A stretch of DNA of 64,000 nucleotides from RHKX01 sp963820055 (GTDB taxonomy: Bacteria > Actinomycetota > Thermoleophilia > Solirubrobacterales > 70-9): positions 62,001 to 126,000 of the forward strand of contig CAWFYJ010000004.1 in NCBI GenBank assembly GCA_963820055.1. The letters run 5' to 3'. Below are positions 16,305-24,157 of this stretch, one piece after another. Below the pieces are notes generated by a model, which did not search any database, was not told where the DNA came from, and worked only from the letters and a program-made list of their open reading frames with translations. Position 1 is the first letter of the stretch; the number at the start of each line of letters is the position of its first letter. A program made the position numbers and the translations under genes.

Positions 16305-17047
16305 CCCTCCTCGGGGCGCTCGCGACCCTGCTCCTGGTCGCGGCCGCCGCCTCGGCGAGCGGCGGCGGGATCGGGCAGCGGATCGACGCCGTGAAGGCCG
16401 TTGCCGGCAAGGAGGTCGGCCGCCGCGGCCCGCGCGGGCCCGCCGGCCCCCCCGGTCCGGACGGCCCGCAGGGCTTCGCCGGCCCGGACGGGCGGCGTGG
16501 CGCTCCCGGCCTCGACGCCGGCCCGTCGCGACAGTTCATCGCCATCGACTGGCAGAACGGCGACTGGCGGGGCCGCTCCACCCAGACGTTCGACGCGCCC
16601 GGCATCGGCACCGGCCAGGTCCAGTGCATCCCGCCCGGCACCGGCGAGGGCGGCGTCGACGGGAAGATGCGGATCCAGTTCTGGCAGTCCGACGGCGTCC
16701 TGCGGCGCCCGTCGAAGTGGGCGACGACAATGTGGGTGACCCGATTCGGCGGCAATGCCGACGACCTCAACCGCAGCCGGCGGATGGTCGTGAAGACGAA
16801 TCGGATCAAGGCAACCGACGACAACCGCAGCTCCTTCCACGAGAGCATGGACACGGCGCCGATCGGCCAGTACGACCCGGAGAGCATCGGGTCGTTCACC
16901 GGCCTGATCACGACCGAGCCGTTCAACGACACGACGGCCCCGCAGCCGCCCCCGGCGAGCTTCCAGCTCTCCTGGTACTGGAACTTCAGGAACGCGAGCA
17001 GCGCCCGCTGCTACGTGAACGGCGTCTTCGTGTCCAAGGCACGGTGA
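16262..17047 (+). CDS. Secreted collagen-like protein 1
   Basis: Secreted or anchored protein of 261 residues. A hydrophobic segment (about residues 14-32, LLGALATLLLVAAAA) follows a short polar start. A Gly-X-Y run of about eleven triplets (from GRRGPRGPAGPPGPDG, about residues 53-87) is long enough to trimerise. A globular C-terminal domain of about 170 residues follows, beginning QFIAIDWQNGDWRG. Overall shape matches the next gene (signal, Gly-X-Y stalk, C-terminal domain with a DLPGIGT/DAPGIGT-like motif), so they are paralogues. The ATG at 16262 overlaps the previous gene by 43 bp; no later ATG, GTG or TTG precedes the membrane segment, which supports the overlapping start. Confidence 0.75.
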   Translation: MRQPRQEHKPQLQIALLGALATLLLVAAAASASGGGIGQRIDAVKAVAGKEVGRRGPRGPAGPPGPDGPQGFAGPDGRRGAPGLDAGPSRQFIAIDWQNGDWRGRSTQTFDAPGIGTGQVQCIPPGTGEGGVDGKMRIQFWQSDGVLRRPSKWATTMWVTRFGGNADDLNRSRRMVVKTNRIKATDDNRSSFHESMDTAPIGQYDPESIGSFTGLITTEPFNDTTAPQPPPASFQLSWYWNFRNASSARCYVNGVFVSKAR

Positions 17048-17054
17048 GGATGGA

Positions 17055-17843
17055 ATGAGAAAGCTGCTCGACAGGCTCGGAACCACGGTGACCCTCGCGA
17101 TCGTGCTCGCGATCGCCCTCGGCGGGATCGCTCTCGCGTCCGCCCTCCGCGGCGGCGAGAACGGCGGCCCCCAGGGCAGCGCAGCCCGCGGAGCAGCGGC
17201 ATCGGGTGCCGCCGCCGGGGCGCCGGAGACCGTCCTCGAGCGCGGCCGGCGCGGCCCCCGTGGTCCGCGCGGCCCGCAGGGTCCGCAGGGCCCGCGCGGC
17301 AAACGCGGCCCCGAGGGGCCTCAGGGAGCCCAGGGACCCCCGGGCGCCGACGGCTCGAGCGCCGAGCACGTGCTGCAGATCAGCGTCGACTGGGACGACT
17401 CCACCTCCGCCCCGTCGCAGAGCGTCAACTCCGACTCGGTCGACCTCCCGGGCATCGGCACCCTGGCGGTGGCCTGCCCGGCCACGGATCCGGAGAACTA
17501 CACCGACGGCCCGCGCCGGCTGACCCTCAGCTTCGGAGCCGGCGGCGGCCGCCGGACGGTGGCGACCCTGACGACCATGCAGGGCAGCGACACCTACCCC
17601 GACAACGTCGACAACGTCCGCAGGGAGACGACGGGCGATCCGATCGTCTTCCAGCTCCCCAACAACGGCATGGTCACGGGCACCTTCGGCGCCGAGCCGG
17701 TCGTCGGCGACGGCACCGACGTCGGCAACATGCCATCGGCTCAGATCACTCTGTCGAGCTCCTGGAAGACCAACGACCTCGTCGACCCCGCGGCGAACTA
17801 CTGCCACCTGAGCGGTCAGGTGATCGCGAAGGGCATCGGCTGA
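17055..17843 (+). CDS. Secreted collagen-like protein 2
   Basis: Secreted or anchored protein of 262 residues. A hydrophobic segment (about residues 10-30) is followed by a Gly/Ala-rich spacer, then about twelve Gly-X-Y triplets (from GRRGPRGPRGPQGPQG to GADG, about 63-99), and a C-terminal globular domain of about 160 residues starting HVLQISVDWDDS. DLPGIGTLAVACPATDPENY parallels DAPGIGTGQVQCIPPG of the upstream paralogue, so the two C-terminal domains share a fold. It starts 7 bp after the previous stop, so the pair is surely cotranscribed. Bacterial collagen-like proteins usually form surface stalks or adhesive structures; two co-expressed chains could make heterotrimers, which is inference. 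Confidence 0.77.
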   Translation: MRKLLDRLGTTVTLAIVLAIALGGIALASALRGGENGGPQGSAARGAAASGAAAGAPETVLERGRRGPRGPRGPQGPQGPRGKRGPEGPQGAQGPPGADGSSAEHVLQISVDWDDSTSAPSQSVNSDSVDLPGIGTLAVACPATDPENYTDGPRRLTLSFGAGGGRRTVATLTTMQGSDTYPDNVDNVRRETTGDPIVFQLPNNGMVTGTFGAEPVVGDGTDVGNMPSAQITLSSSWKTNDLVDPAANYCHLSGQVIAKGIG

Positions 17844-17890
17844 CCGGCTCCGCGAGCGCCTGAGCACCCTGCTCCTATACTCGCCGCACG

Positions 17891-18412
17891 TTGGCCGAGG
17901 AGGAGCTAGACAGCAGCACGGGCGGATCCGGCGAGATCGCCGATCCGGGCCGGATCGACCGTCCGAAGCTGCGCCGCCGCCCGCTCGGATACCGCCGCGC
18001 CGACGTCGACGAGGCCCTCGAGGCCCGCGACAGCGAGCTCGCCGAGCTCCGCCAGGACATCGCCGCCCTCTGGCTCGCCTTCGCCCAGCACGACCGCGCT
18101 CTGCGGGCGCTCAGCGGCGGCGCACCGCCCCCCGTCGCGCCGCCCGAGCGCCCTCGCGAGGAGCACGCCGTCCCCGTCATTCCGCCGCCGGAGCCGGGAC
18201 CGACGCCGCTCGGGACCGAGGCCGAGTCGATCGGCGAGCAGCTCTCGGAGCTCGACGAGGTCCTCGCCGCGATCGAGATGGCCACCCAGACCCTCGAGCG
18301 CACCTACTCCGAGGAGATCCAGGGCGCCCGCGGCGCCGATGCCGCCGATGGACCCCGGGACGCACCGGGGGACGATGAGCCCCCCTCCCCGGCGGCCGAC
18401 GAAGGCCGCTAG
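17891..18412 (+). CDS. Short DivIVA-like protein
   Basis: Protein of 173 residues from a TTG start at 17891. Residues about 26-70 (LRRRPLGYRRADVDEALEARDSELAELRQDI) match the N-terminal DivIVA pattern, where a short GY-containing hook is followed by a coiled coil. A proline-rich linker and a second short helix (ESIGEQLSELDEVLAAIEMATQTLERTY) follow. DivIVA hooks bind curved membrane and recruit envelope machinery; which partner is recruited here is unknown. No clear ribosome site precedes the TTG, and no ATG lies nearby, so the exact start is open. Its stop shares a CTAG with the stop of the convergent PRC-barrel gene. Confidence 0.68.
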   Translation: MAEEELDSSTGGSGEIADPGRIDRPKLRRRPLGYRRADVDEALEARDSELAELRQDIAALWLAFAQHDRALRALSGGAPPPVAPPERPREEHAVPVIPPPEPGPTPLGTEAESIGEQLSELDEVLAAIEMATQTLERTYSEEIQGARGADAADGPRDAPGDDEPPSPAADEGR

Positions 18413-18831
18413 GCGTCCGGGACCGAGCTGAGCGCGTCGGGATCGCGCTCGACGAGCTCCGCTGCCCGCCCGGTGTCGAGCGGGATTCCGTAGTGGGCGA
18501 TCAGCTGCCGCTCCTGCGACGGCGTCAGGCCGTCCGCAGGATCGATCTCGGCGGCGCCGCGGATCCACGATCGCGGGAAGGCGGCCCAGGTGTGCCCGGT
18601 CGCCGCGGCCGCGTAGCGGGCTGGGACCGCGACGCGGCGCCCGATCCGGCCGAGCTTGACGATCAGCCAGGTCGGTGAGCCGTCGGCGGCGTCGACGAGC
18701 AGGCCGTGGACCCGGCCGACGTTGCCGCCGCCTACCTCCTCCAGCCGCGTCCCGACGCACGCTCGGGCATCCTCGGGGCCGAAGGACGAGCCCGCAGCCG
18801 GCATCTCGGCCGTGCCGCCGGCCTCAGCCAT
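18409..18831 (-). CDS. PRC-barrel domain protein (paralogue 3)
   Basis: Protein of 140 residues, mainly one PRC-barrel domain (about residues 22-118): CVGTRLEEVGGGNVGRVHGLLVD, then PTWLIVKLGRIGRRVAVP, and the family end RQLIAHYGIP. It is the most divergent of the four paralogues in this window and has its own C-terminal tail (GRAAELVERDPDAL). Its start overlaps the meaB stop by 8 bp, so it is translated from the meaB transcript. Its TAG stop shares the tetranucleotide CTAG with the stop of the opposing gene. Function unknown. Confidence 0.7.
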   Translation of the reverse strand: MAEAGGTAEMPAAGSSFGPEDARACVGTRLEEVGGGNVGRVHGLLVDAADGSPTWLIVKLGRIGRRVAVPARYAAAATGHTWAAFPRSWIRGAAEIDPADGLTPSQERQLIAHYGIPLDTGRAAELVERDPDALSSVPDA

Positions 18832-19795
18832 CGGCGCCGGCCTCCCGGCTGCGCTCGAGGAGCTCGGCGGCTGCCGTCGCGGGGTCGGTCTCGCGACGGA
18901 CGACGCTCTCGAGGAGCCGGGCCACCGAGTCGTCCTCGGCGATTCGGAGCTCGAGCTCGCGGCGCATCCGCGCAGCGGCCAGGCCGAGAACCTCGCTCCT
19001 GAGATTGCGGGCGCGGCGCTCCTCGAGGGTCCCGGACTCCTCGACGTAGGCGCGATGCGCCTCGATCGCCTCCAGCAGCTCCGGGATCCCCTTCCCCTCC
19101 GAGGCGACGGTCTTCACGATCGGGACCTTCCAGTCGCCGCTCGGCCCCAGCGACAGAGCCGTTCGCACCTCGCGGACCATCGTGTCGGTCAGCGGGTGCT
19201 CGGCCTTGTTGACGACGATCACGTCGGGGATCTCCATCACGCCGGCCTTCAGCGCCTGGATCGAGTCCCCGGAGCCGGGCATCAGGGCGAGCACGACCGT
19301 GTCGGCATGGTCGACGACGTCGATCTCGGCCTGCCCGACGCCGACGGTCTCGAGGAGGACGTCGTCGAAGCCGGCCGCGTCCATGACCAACGCCGACTGC
19401 AGGGTCGCCTCCGCGAGCCCGCCGAGGGCGCCGCGGCTCGCCATCGAGCGGATGAAGACGCCCTCGTCGAGGAAGTGCTCGGAGAGGCGGATCCGGTCGC
19501 CGAGCAGGGCGCCCCGCGTGAACGGGCTCGACGGGTCGATCGACAGCACCGCGACCCGGCGGTCGCGACCGCGCAGCTCCTTGACGAGCGCTCCGATCAT
19601 CGTGCTCTTGCCGACGCCGGGAGGGCCGGTGAAGCCGATGATGCGGGCCGATCCGGTCCGCGGATAGAGCTCGGCGACCAGCTCGGTCCCGGCCGGATCG
19701 CCGTTCTCGACCAGCGAGATCGCTCGCGCGAGGGCGCGCTTCTCGCCCGCGAGCAGGCGTTCGACGAGATCGCTCGATGTGGTTCCCGCACTCAT
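18824..19795 (-). CDS. meaB: MeaB/ArgK-family GTPase (methylmalonyl-CoA mutase chaperone type)
   Basis: P-loop GTPase of 323 residues, the usual MeaB length, expected to protect and reload adenosylcobalamin in methylmalonyl-CoA mutase. It shows the G1 loop GPPGVGKST (near residue 55), a switch region with SIDPSSPFTRGALLGDRIR (strongly MeaB-specific), G3-type ETVGVGQAE, and G4 NKAE. The helical C-terminal dimerisation arm follows. No mutase subunit is in this window, so the partner must lie elsewhere; IcmF- or ArgK-type variants of the same family are possible. ATG at 19795 is the chosen start. A PRC-barrel gene overlaps its 3' end. Confidence 0.93.
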   Translation of the reverse strand: MSAGTTSSDLVERLLAGEKRALARAISLVENGDPAGTELVAELYPRTGSARIIGFTGPPGVGKSTMIGALVKELRGRDRRVAVLSIDPSSPFTRGALLGDRIRLSEHFLDEGVFIRSMASRGALGGLAEATLQSALVMDAAGFDDVLLETVGVGQAEIDVVDHADTVVLALMPGSGDSIQALKAGVMEIPDVIVVNKAEHPLTDTMVREVRTALSLGPSGDWKVPIVKTVASEGKGIPELLEAIEAHRAYVEESGTLEERRARNLRSEVLGLAAARMRRELELRIAEDDSVARLLESVVRRETDPATAAAELLERSREAGADG

Positions 19796-19837
19796 CGGCG
19801 GCTGATCATGCCACGACCGAGCCTATGATCCGGTCCG

Positions 19838-20575
19838 GTGGGTGCCGAAGCGCCGACAGAGCAGCGCGACCCCTCTTCCGGTCGCCCCGCGGACGGCACG
19901 GTCCGCCCCCTCGCCCCTCGCAGGAGGGGCCTCCCGGTCCTGCGCTTCGCCGCCGCCCACGACATGCTGACGCCGAAGTACGCGCTCCTGGCGCTGCGCT
20001 TCCTGCGCCGCCGGATGCTCACCTTCACCGGCCGGCGCTGGCGGACCGACGGAATGCTCTTCCTCGGGCCGCGCCTGCAGCTGCAGACCGGGCGGAACGC
20101 CCAGATCCGCTTCGGGCGGTTCGTCTGGGTCGGACACGGCACGAAGATCCGCTGCCACGAGGGCTCGGTCGAGATCGGCCCGAAGACGGTACTCGGCCAG
20201 GAGTGCACGATCTCCGCCTACCGCCGGGTGGCGATCGGTCAGCAGTGCGTGATCGCCGATCGGGTCATGTTCATCGACTTCGATCACAACGTCGCCGACG
20301 TCGACGCGCCGATCCGCAAGCAGGGCATCTACATGCGCGACGTGGTCGTCGGCTCGAACGTCTGGATCGGCTACGGCGCCCAGATCCTGCGCGGCGTCAC
20401 GATCGGCGACAACGCTGTGATCGGCGCCAGCTCGGTCGTCACGCGCGACATCCCGGCCAACGCAGTCGCGGCCGGCACCCCGGCCCGGGTCGTACGTATG
20501 CGACCCGAGCCGGAGCACCTCCGCTGGCCGGATCCCGTCGAGCCCGAGGGCTACGGTCCGGCCGGTCCGCGTTAG
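19838..20575 (+). CDS. Hexapeptide-repeat acyltransferase
   Basis: Left-handed beta-helix acyltransferase of 245 residues starting at GTG 19838. The N-terminal 60 residues are basic (GLPVLRFAAAHDMLTPKYALLALRFLRRR). Hexapeptide repeats run from about residue 78 to 218, interrupted by a loop with FIDFDHNVADVD, and end in the typical cap GASSVVTRDIPANAVAAGTPARVV. Family members move acetyl or other acyl groups from CoA to sugars. It lies near GT4, GH57 and two methyltransferase genes, matching the composition of the mycobacterial methylglucose-lipopolysaccharide locus, where Rv3034c is a proposed sugar acyltransferase. That link is inference from context; acceptor and acyl chain are unknown. Confidence 0.85.
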   Translation: MGAEAPTEQRDPSSGRPADGTVRPLAPRRRGLPVLRFAAAHDMLTPKYALLALRFLRRRMLTFTGRRWRTDGMLFLGPRLQLQTGRNAQIRFGRFVWVGHGTKIRCHEGSVEIGPKTVLGQECTISAYRRVAIGQQCVIADRVMFIDFDHNVADVDAPIRKQGIYMRDVVVGSNVWIGYGAQILRGVTIGDNAVIGASSVVTRDIPANAVAAGTPARVVRMRPEPEHLRWPDPVEPEGYGPAGPR

Positions 20576-20581
20576 GACCGC

Positions 20582-21025
20582 TCAGACCTCGCGGCTGCGC
20601 TCGGCCGTCTGGGCGTCGCGCGGATCCCGGGCCTCGGTCGCCGTCGTCTCGGTATCGCGCGGGGCCTCGCCCGGCGCGGCCTCGGAGCGCGGGTCCTCGC
20701 GGTAGGAACGCTCGGCGTCCCCGTCCGGATCGATCTCGGCTGCGTGCTCCTCGTGGGCACCGGCGGCCTCACGCTCGGAGCGGGCGGCGTGAGCGCGCTC
20801 CTCGGCCTCGGCGGCCTCGCGACGCGCTCGGGCGGCCTTCTCCTCGGCGGCCGCCTCGTGCTTTTCGGCCTTGAGATGGCGGTGACGCGCCTCGTCACGG
20901 TGCTGGCCCGCGATCTCGCGCTTCTCCTCGCGCTTTCGGCTCTGTGCGCGGCTCGAGGCCATGTAGATCAGGACGAGGACGATCACGACGACGACGGCGA
21001 TGGCGATTATCAGTCCGGTGCTCAT
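20582..21025 (-). CDS. Membrane-anchored charged coiled-coil protein
   Basis: Protein of 147 residues. One N-terminal membrane helix (IIAIAVVVVIVLVLIYMA, about residues 6-23) is followed by a highly charged Arg/Glu/Ala/His helix (RKREEKREIAGQHRDEARHRHLKAEKHEAAAEEKAA) that reads as a single long coiled coil, then an acidic, Thr/Arg-rich disordered tail. N-in or N-out cannot be decided, but the lack of a cleavage site suggests a single-pass anchor. Similar small proteins are common in actinobacteria with no known role. The ATG at 21025 is followed directly by the helix. Convergent with the acyltransferase, 6 bp between stops. Confidence 0.65.
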   Translation of the reverse strand: MSTGLIIAIAVVVVIVLVLIYMASSRAQSRKREEKREIAGQHRDEARHRHLKAEKHEAAAEEKAARARREAAEAEERAHAARSEREAAGAHEEHAAEIDPDGDAERSYREDPRSEAAPGEAPRDTETTATEARDPRDAQTAERSREV

Positions 21026-21139
21026 AGGGTTCTCTCCTCAGTTGTTTCCAGAAAGTGCTCTGGAGGAGCTACCCGCATCCGCGGGCTTGAACCCGTCTTC
21101 CGGACATCGCCCACCGCCGACCCCGTAGGCTCGCCGCGC

Positions 21140-21472
21140 GTGCCCGAGCCGAGTCAGCCCCTCCTCCCGCCCGGGACCGGCCCGAAGCTCGCCAGGGCGC
21201 TCCTGAGCGTTCTCGCGGCAATGCTCTGGTTCACGTCGGCCCTGATCTGCGGGTCCGGCTCGGCCGGCCTCTTCGGAGACGCGGGGAGCACCAACGAGGT
21301 ATTCGCGTGGATCGCGGTCGCCGGGGCCCTGACGACGGGCGTCGCCTTCGGGCTGCGGATGGCATCGATCGCGGTCGAGAGCGTCCCCGGCTGGGTGCCG
21401 TGGATCGAACGGTGGACCTGGGTGGCGCTGCCCGTCTGGTTCGGGCTCGCCGTCCTGGCCGCGCGGATCTAG
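21140..21472 (+). CDS. Small membrane protein with three predicted helices
   Basis: Hypothetical membrane protein of 110 residues from GTG 21140. Three hydrophobic segments are visible: about residues 17-38, 52-70 and 88-108 (for example VALPVWFGLAVLAARI). There are no charged motifs that suggest a transporter or enzyme. The frame is open well upstream, but that region looks non-coding, so the start is uncertain. Its TAG stop shares CTAG with the stop of the opposing glycosyltransferase gene. Function unknown. Confidence 0.5.
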   Translation: MPEPSQPLLPPGTGPKLARALLSVLAAMLWFTSALICGSGSAGLFGDAGSTNEVFAWIAVAGALTTGVAFGLRMASIAVESVPGWVPWIERWTWVALPVWFGLAVLAARI

Positions 21473-22674
21473 TCGGCGGCCGTCTCGACCGGAGCCGGCT
21501 TCGCCAGCTCTTCGTAGACGGCGGCGGTGCGGCGGGCGACGTCCGACCAGTCGAAGCTGAGGACGTGCTCGGAGGCCTCGGCGATCAGCCCCTCGCGGAG
21601 ATCGGCGTCCGTGAGCACCCGCTCGACCATGCCGCCGAGCGCCTCGGGGTCGCGGGTCCGAAACCGGAGCCCGACGCCGCCGTGCGGGACGACCTCGCGG
21701 AGGCCGCCCGTGTCGGCGACGATGCAGGGGCAACCCGATGCCATCGCCTCGAGGGCGACGAGCCCGAACGGCTCGTAAATCGAAGGGACCACGCAGACGT
21801 CGGCGATCCGGTAGAGCAGGTGAAGCACGTCGTCGCCGATCCAGCCGAGGAACGTGCCGTGCTCCATCAGGCCGAGCTCGGTCGCCTGCTTCTTCAGCTC
21901 GCTCTCGTGGGTTCCGGAGCCGGCGACGAGGAACCGCGTGCCGGGGACGCGCTCGATCAGCTCGGGCATCGCCTCGAGGGCGATCTGGAAGCCCTTCTCG
22001 TAGACGAGCCGGCCGATCAGCAGGACGAGCTTCTCGCCGGGCGCCGCGAACTCGGCGCGGAGGCGCTCGAGCTCGGACTCCTCGCCGAGCGGCAGGTCGT
22101 CGGGATCGATCCCGTTCGGGATCACGGCGATCCGGCCCTCGGGCACCTCGAAGATGTCGGAGATCTGCTCGCGCATGTAGGAGGAGCAGGCGATGACCCG
22201 GTCGGAGCGGTTGCTGATCCAGCGCTCGACGCCGTGGATGTAGGACTGCGGGTGCTTGTCGACCCAGCCCTGGTGGCGGCCGTGCTCGGTCGCGTGGATC
22301 GTCGTGACGAGTGGTGCGCCGAAGCGGCGGGCAAGGTGGTCGCAGGCGGCCGCGACGAGCCAGTCGTGGCCGTGGACGAGGTCGAAGTCGTAGCGGTCGC
22401 CGAGCTCGACGCCGGCGGCGAGCATGTCCGCGTTCATCCGCTCGACCCAGGTGACGAACTCGCCGAGGTCGCGGGGACGGGAGGGCTCGAGGACCCGATG
22501 GACGTTGACGCCGCCGACGACCTCGCTGCGGGGCGACTCCTCGCTGCCGCGGGTCAGGACGTGGACCTCGACCCCGAGCTCGACGAGGCCCTCGGAGAGC
22601 TTGCGGACATGCCGGGCCAGCCCGCCCTCGATCAGCGGCGGGTACTCCCAGGAGAGGACGAGGACTTGGCTCAC
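21469..22674 (-). CDS. GT4 alpha-glucosyltransferase, Rv3032-like
   Basis: GT-B glycosyltransferase of family 4, 401 residues. The N-terminal domain begins VLVLSWEYPPLIEGGLARHVRKLS and carries VHGHDWLVAAACDHLA and TTIHATEHGRHQGW. The nucleotide-sugar domain has IGRLVYEKGF and the E-x7-E motif EPFGLVALEA. These features are those of M. tuberculosis Rv3032, the alpha-1,4-glucosyltransferase that elongates methylglucose lipopolysaccharide and contributes to glycogen. It follows the GH57 gene by 19 bp on the same strand, which in turn overlaps a methyltransferase; this is the Rv3030-Rv3031-Rv3032 order. Alternative reading: a general ADP- or UDP-glucose-dependent glycogen synthase. Confidence 0.88.
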   Translation of the reverse strand: MSQVLVLSWEYPPLIEGGLARHVRKLSEGLVELGVEVHVLTRGSEESPRSEVVGGVNVHRVLEPSRPRDLGEFVTWVERMNADMLAAGVELGDRYDFDLVHGHDWLVAAACDHLARRFGAPLVTTIHATEHGRHQGWVDKHPQSYIHGVERWISNRSDRVIACSSYMREQISDIFEVPEGRIAVIPNGIDPDDLPLGEESELERLRAEFAAPGEKLVLLIGRLVYEKGFQIALEAMPELIERVPGTRFLVAGSGTHESELKKQATELGLMEHGTFLGWIGDDVLHLLYRIADVCVVPSIYEPFGLVALEAMASGCPCIVADTGGLREVVPHGGVGLRFRTRDPEALGGMVERVLTDADLREGLIAEASEHVLSFDWSDVARRTAAVYEELAKPAPVETAAD

Positions 22675-22693
22675 GTGAGGGGCTGGCTTGGAC

Positions 22694-24157
22694 TCAAGGT
22701 TCGAGCAGCGGCGCCGGAGTCAGGTCAGGCGCGAGGTTGCGCATCGTCGGTTCGATCGACGAGCGGCATTCTATGGCCTCGTACAACGCCTGCGAGTGGC
22801 CGAGGGCTCGCCCGAAGGGGTAATCGCCGGTCTTCCGTCCATAGTCCAGGAAGGCCCAGTCGCTCGACTGCAGCGCCAGGAGCTCGCGGGCGGCGCGCTC
22901 GAGGGCCGGTCCGCGGAGGCCGCCGCCCGACGCCTCCCGCAGCAGCCGCAGCTCGGCCCGGCGCATCCCCCAGGCCAGGTCGGCGACCGGCGGCGAGTCC
23001 CAGGTCCGGCGGTCCTTGCCCTCGCCCCAGGTCGATGCCGCGAGCGGCCGGCGCTCCGGCTCGTGGATCCTCCGGGCGTCGCCGAGGGTGAGCATCCGCA
23101 CCCCGGCGGCCGGCAGCGCCTCGATCGCGGCTTCGAGCCAGACCGGTCCCTCCCACCACCAGTGGCCGAGCAGTTCCGTGTCGATTGCGAAGGTCAGCAG
23201 GCCGCGGGAGCCGGAGCGGTCGCGATGGGCGCCGAGACGGGCGGCGACGTCGCCGGCGAAGGCGCGGGCCTGCTCTCGCGCCCGGTCGCGGGCCGCCTCG
23301 GGGTCGTACGGATCGCCGGAGATCGCCCAGGGCCGGCAGCCCCGCAGCGACTTGACGTGGAAGTCCGCGTAGCCGGGGTCGGACGGGTACCCCTCCCAGG
23401 ACCAGAGCCACTGGACGGCCTCCCAGTCGATCGGGAAGGCGGTCACGTGCTCGCCGGCGGCGATCGGGCGCATGGCGGCCTCGGCGGGCTCGTGCGCCGA
23501 CTGATCGGTGCAGAAGTACTCGAAGCCGAACTCGGCGAGGAGCTCCTCGAGGCCGGGCTCGTAGGCGCATTCCGGGAGCCAGATGCCGGCCGCCGGACCG
23601 AACCGCCGCCGGTGCGAGCGGACCGCGGTCTCGAGCTGCAGCATCCGGCCCTCCCGCGTCGCGATCAGGGGCAGGAGCGCATGCGTGGCGGCCGACGTCA
23701 TCAGCTCGACTCGCCCGGAGGACGCCGCCCCACGGAACGCTTCGAGTGGGTCGTCGCCGAGGCCCTCGAGCGAATCGAGCGCCTCCCGATAGCGCTCGGC
23801 CTCGGCGCGGCAGGCGGCGGCCAGCTCGGGATCGACGTCGCCCGTGTCGAGTTCGGCCGAGCCGACCCTGAAGCCGCGGACGAAGTCGCGCATCCGCCCC
23901 GCGGCGGCCGCGTCCTCGAGCTGATCGGCGAGCACGGGAGTGATCGTCATCGTCAGGTCGCGCGCGGCCGCGAGGACCGGCAGATGCGAGCGCGCGAACG
24001 CGTCGAAGAGCCACTCCTCGCCGAACGGATAGGTCCCGAACCCCTCCACGTAGGGCATGTGCGAGTGGAGGACGATCGCGATGTCCCCCACCGCTTCGCC
24101 CGGGTCTTCTCCGGCGCGCTCCTGCTCTTCGCCGTGCCCCGCCGGCGCCGCCGTCAT
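22694..24157 (-). CDS. GH57 1,4-alpha-glucan branching enzyme, Rv3031-like
   Basis: Glycoside hydrolase family 57 protein of 487 residues, the length of GH57 branching enzymes. It shows the N-terminal HSHMPYVEGFGTYPFGEEW (motif 1 with histidines), the nucleophile region IWLPECAYEPGLEE, and the general-acid region IDTELLGHWWWEGP. A helical C-terminal domain (ALLALQSSDWAFL) completes the fold. The enzyme should transfer alpha-1,4 segments to make alpha-1,6 branches in a cytoplasmic glucan. The ATG at 24157 overlaps the methyltransferase stop by 4 bp and the GT4 gene follows, so the three genes form one operon. The first 25 residues are polar and may be dispensable. Confidence 0.92.
   Translation of the reverse strand: MTAAPAGHGEEQERAGEDPGEAVGDIAIVLHSHMPYVEGFGTYPFGEEWLFDAFARSHLPVLAAARDLTMTITPVLADQLEDAAAAGRMRDFVRGFRVGSAELDTGDVDPELAAACRAEAERYREALDSLEGLGDDPLEAFRGAASSGRVELMTSAATHALLPLIATREGRMLQLETAVRSHRRRFGPAAGIWLPECAYEPGLEELLAEFGFEYFCTDQSAHEPAEAAMRPIAAGEHVTAFPIDWEAVQWLWSWEGYPSDPGYADFHVKSLRGCRPWAISGDPYDPEAARDRAREQARAFAGDVAARLGAHRDRSGSRGLLTFAIDTELLGHWWWEGPVWLEAAIEALPAAGVRMLTLGDARRIHEPERRPLAASTWGEGKDRRTWDSPPVADLAWGMRRAELRLLREASGGGLRGPALERAARELLALQSSDWAFLDYGRKTGDYPFGRALGHSQALYEAIECRSSIEPTMRNLAPDLTPAPLLEP

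Noticed and set aside
21026..21139. tRNA-like GGGTTCAAGCCCG on the minus strand
   Set aside because: The apparent T-arm does not close (third pair fails), and no acceptor or anticodon arm could be drawn.
21469..22674. Classical glycogen synthase GlgA (GT5)
   Set aside because: Opening motif and EPFGLVALEA, plus operon order, match the GT4 enzyme Rv3032 better than GT5.
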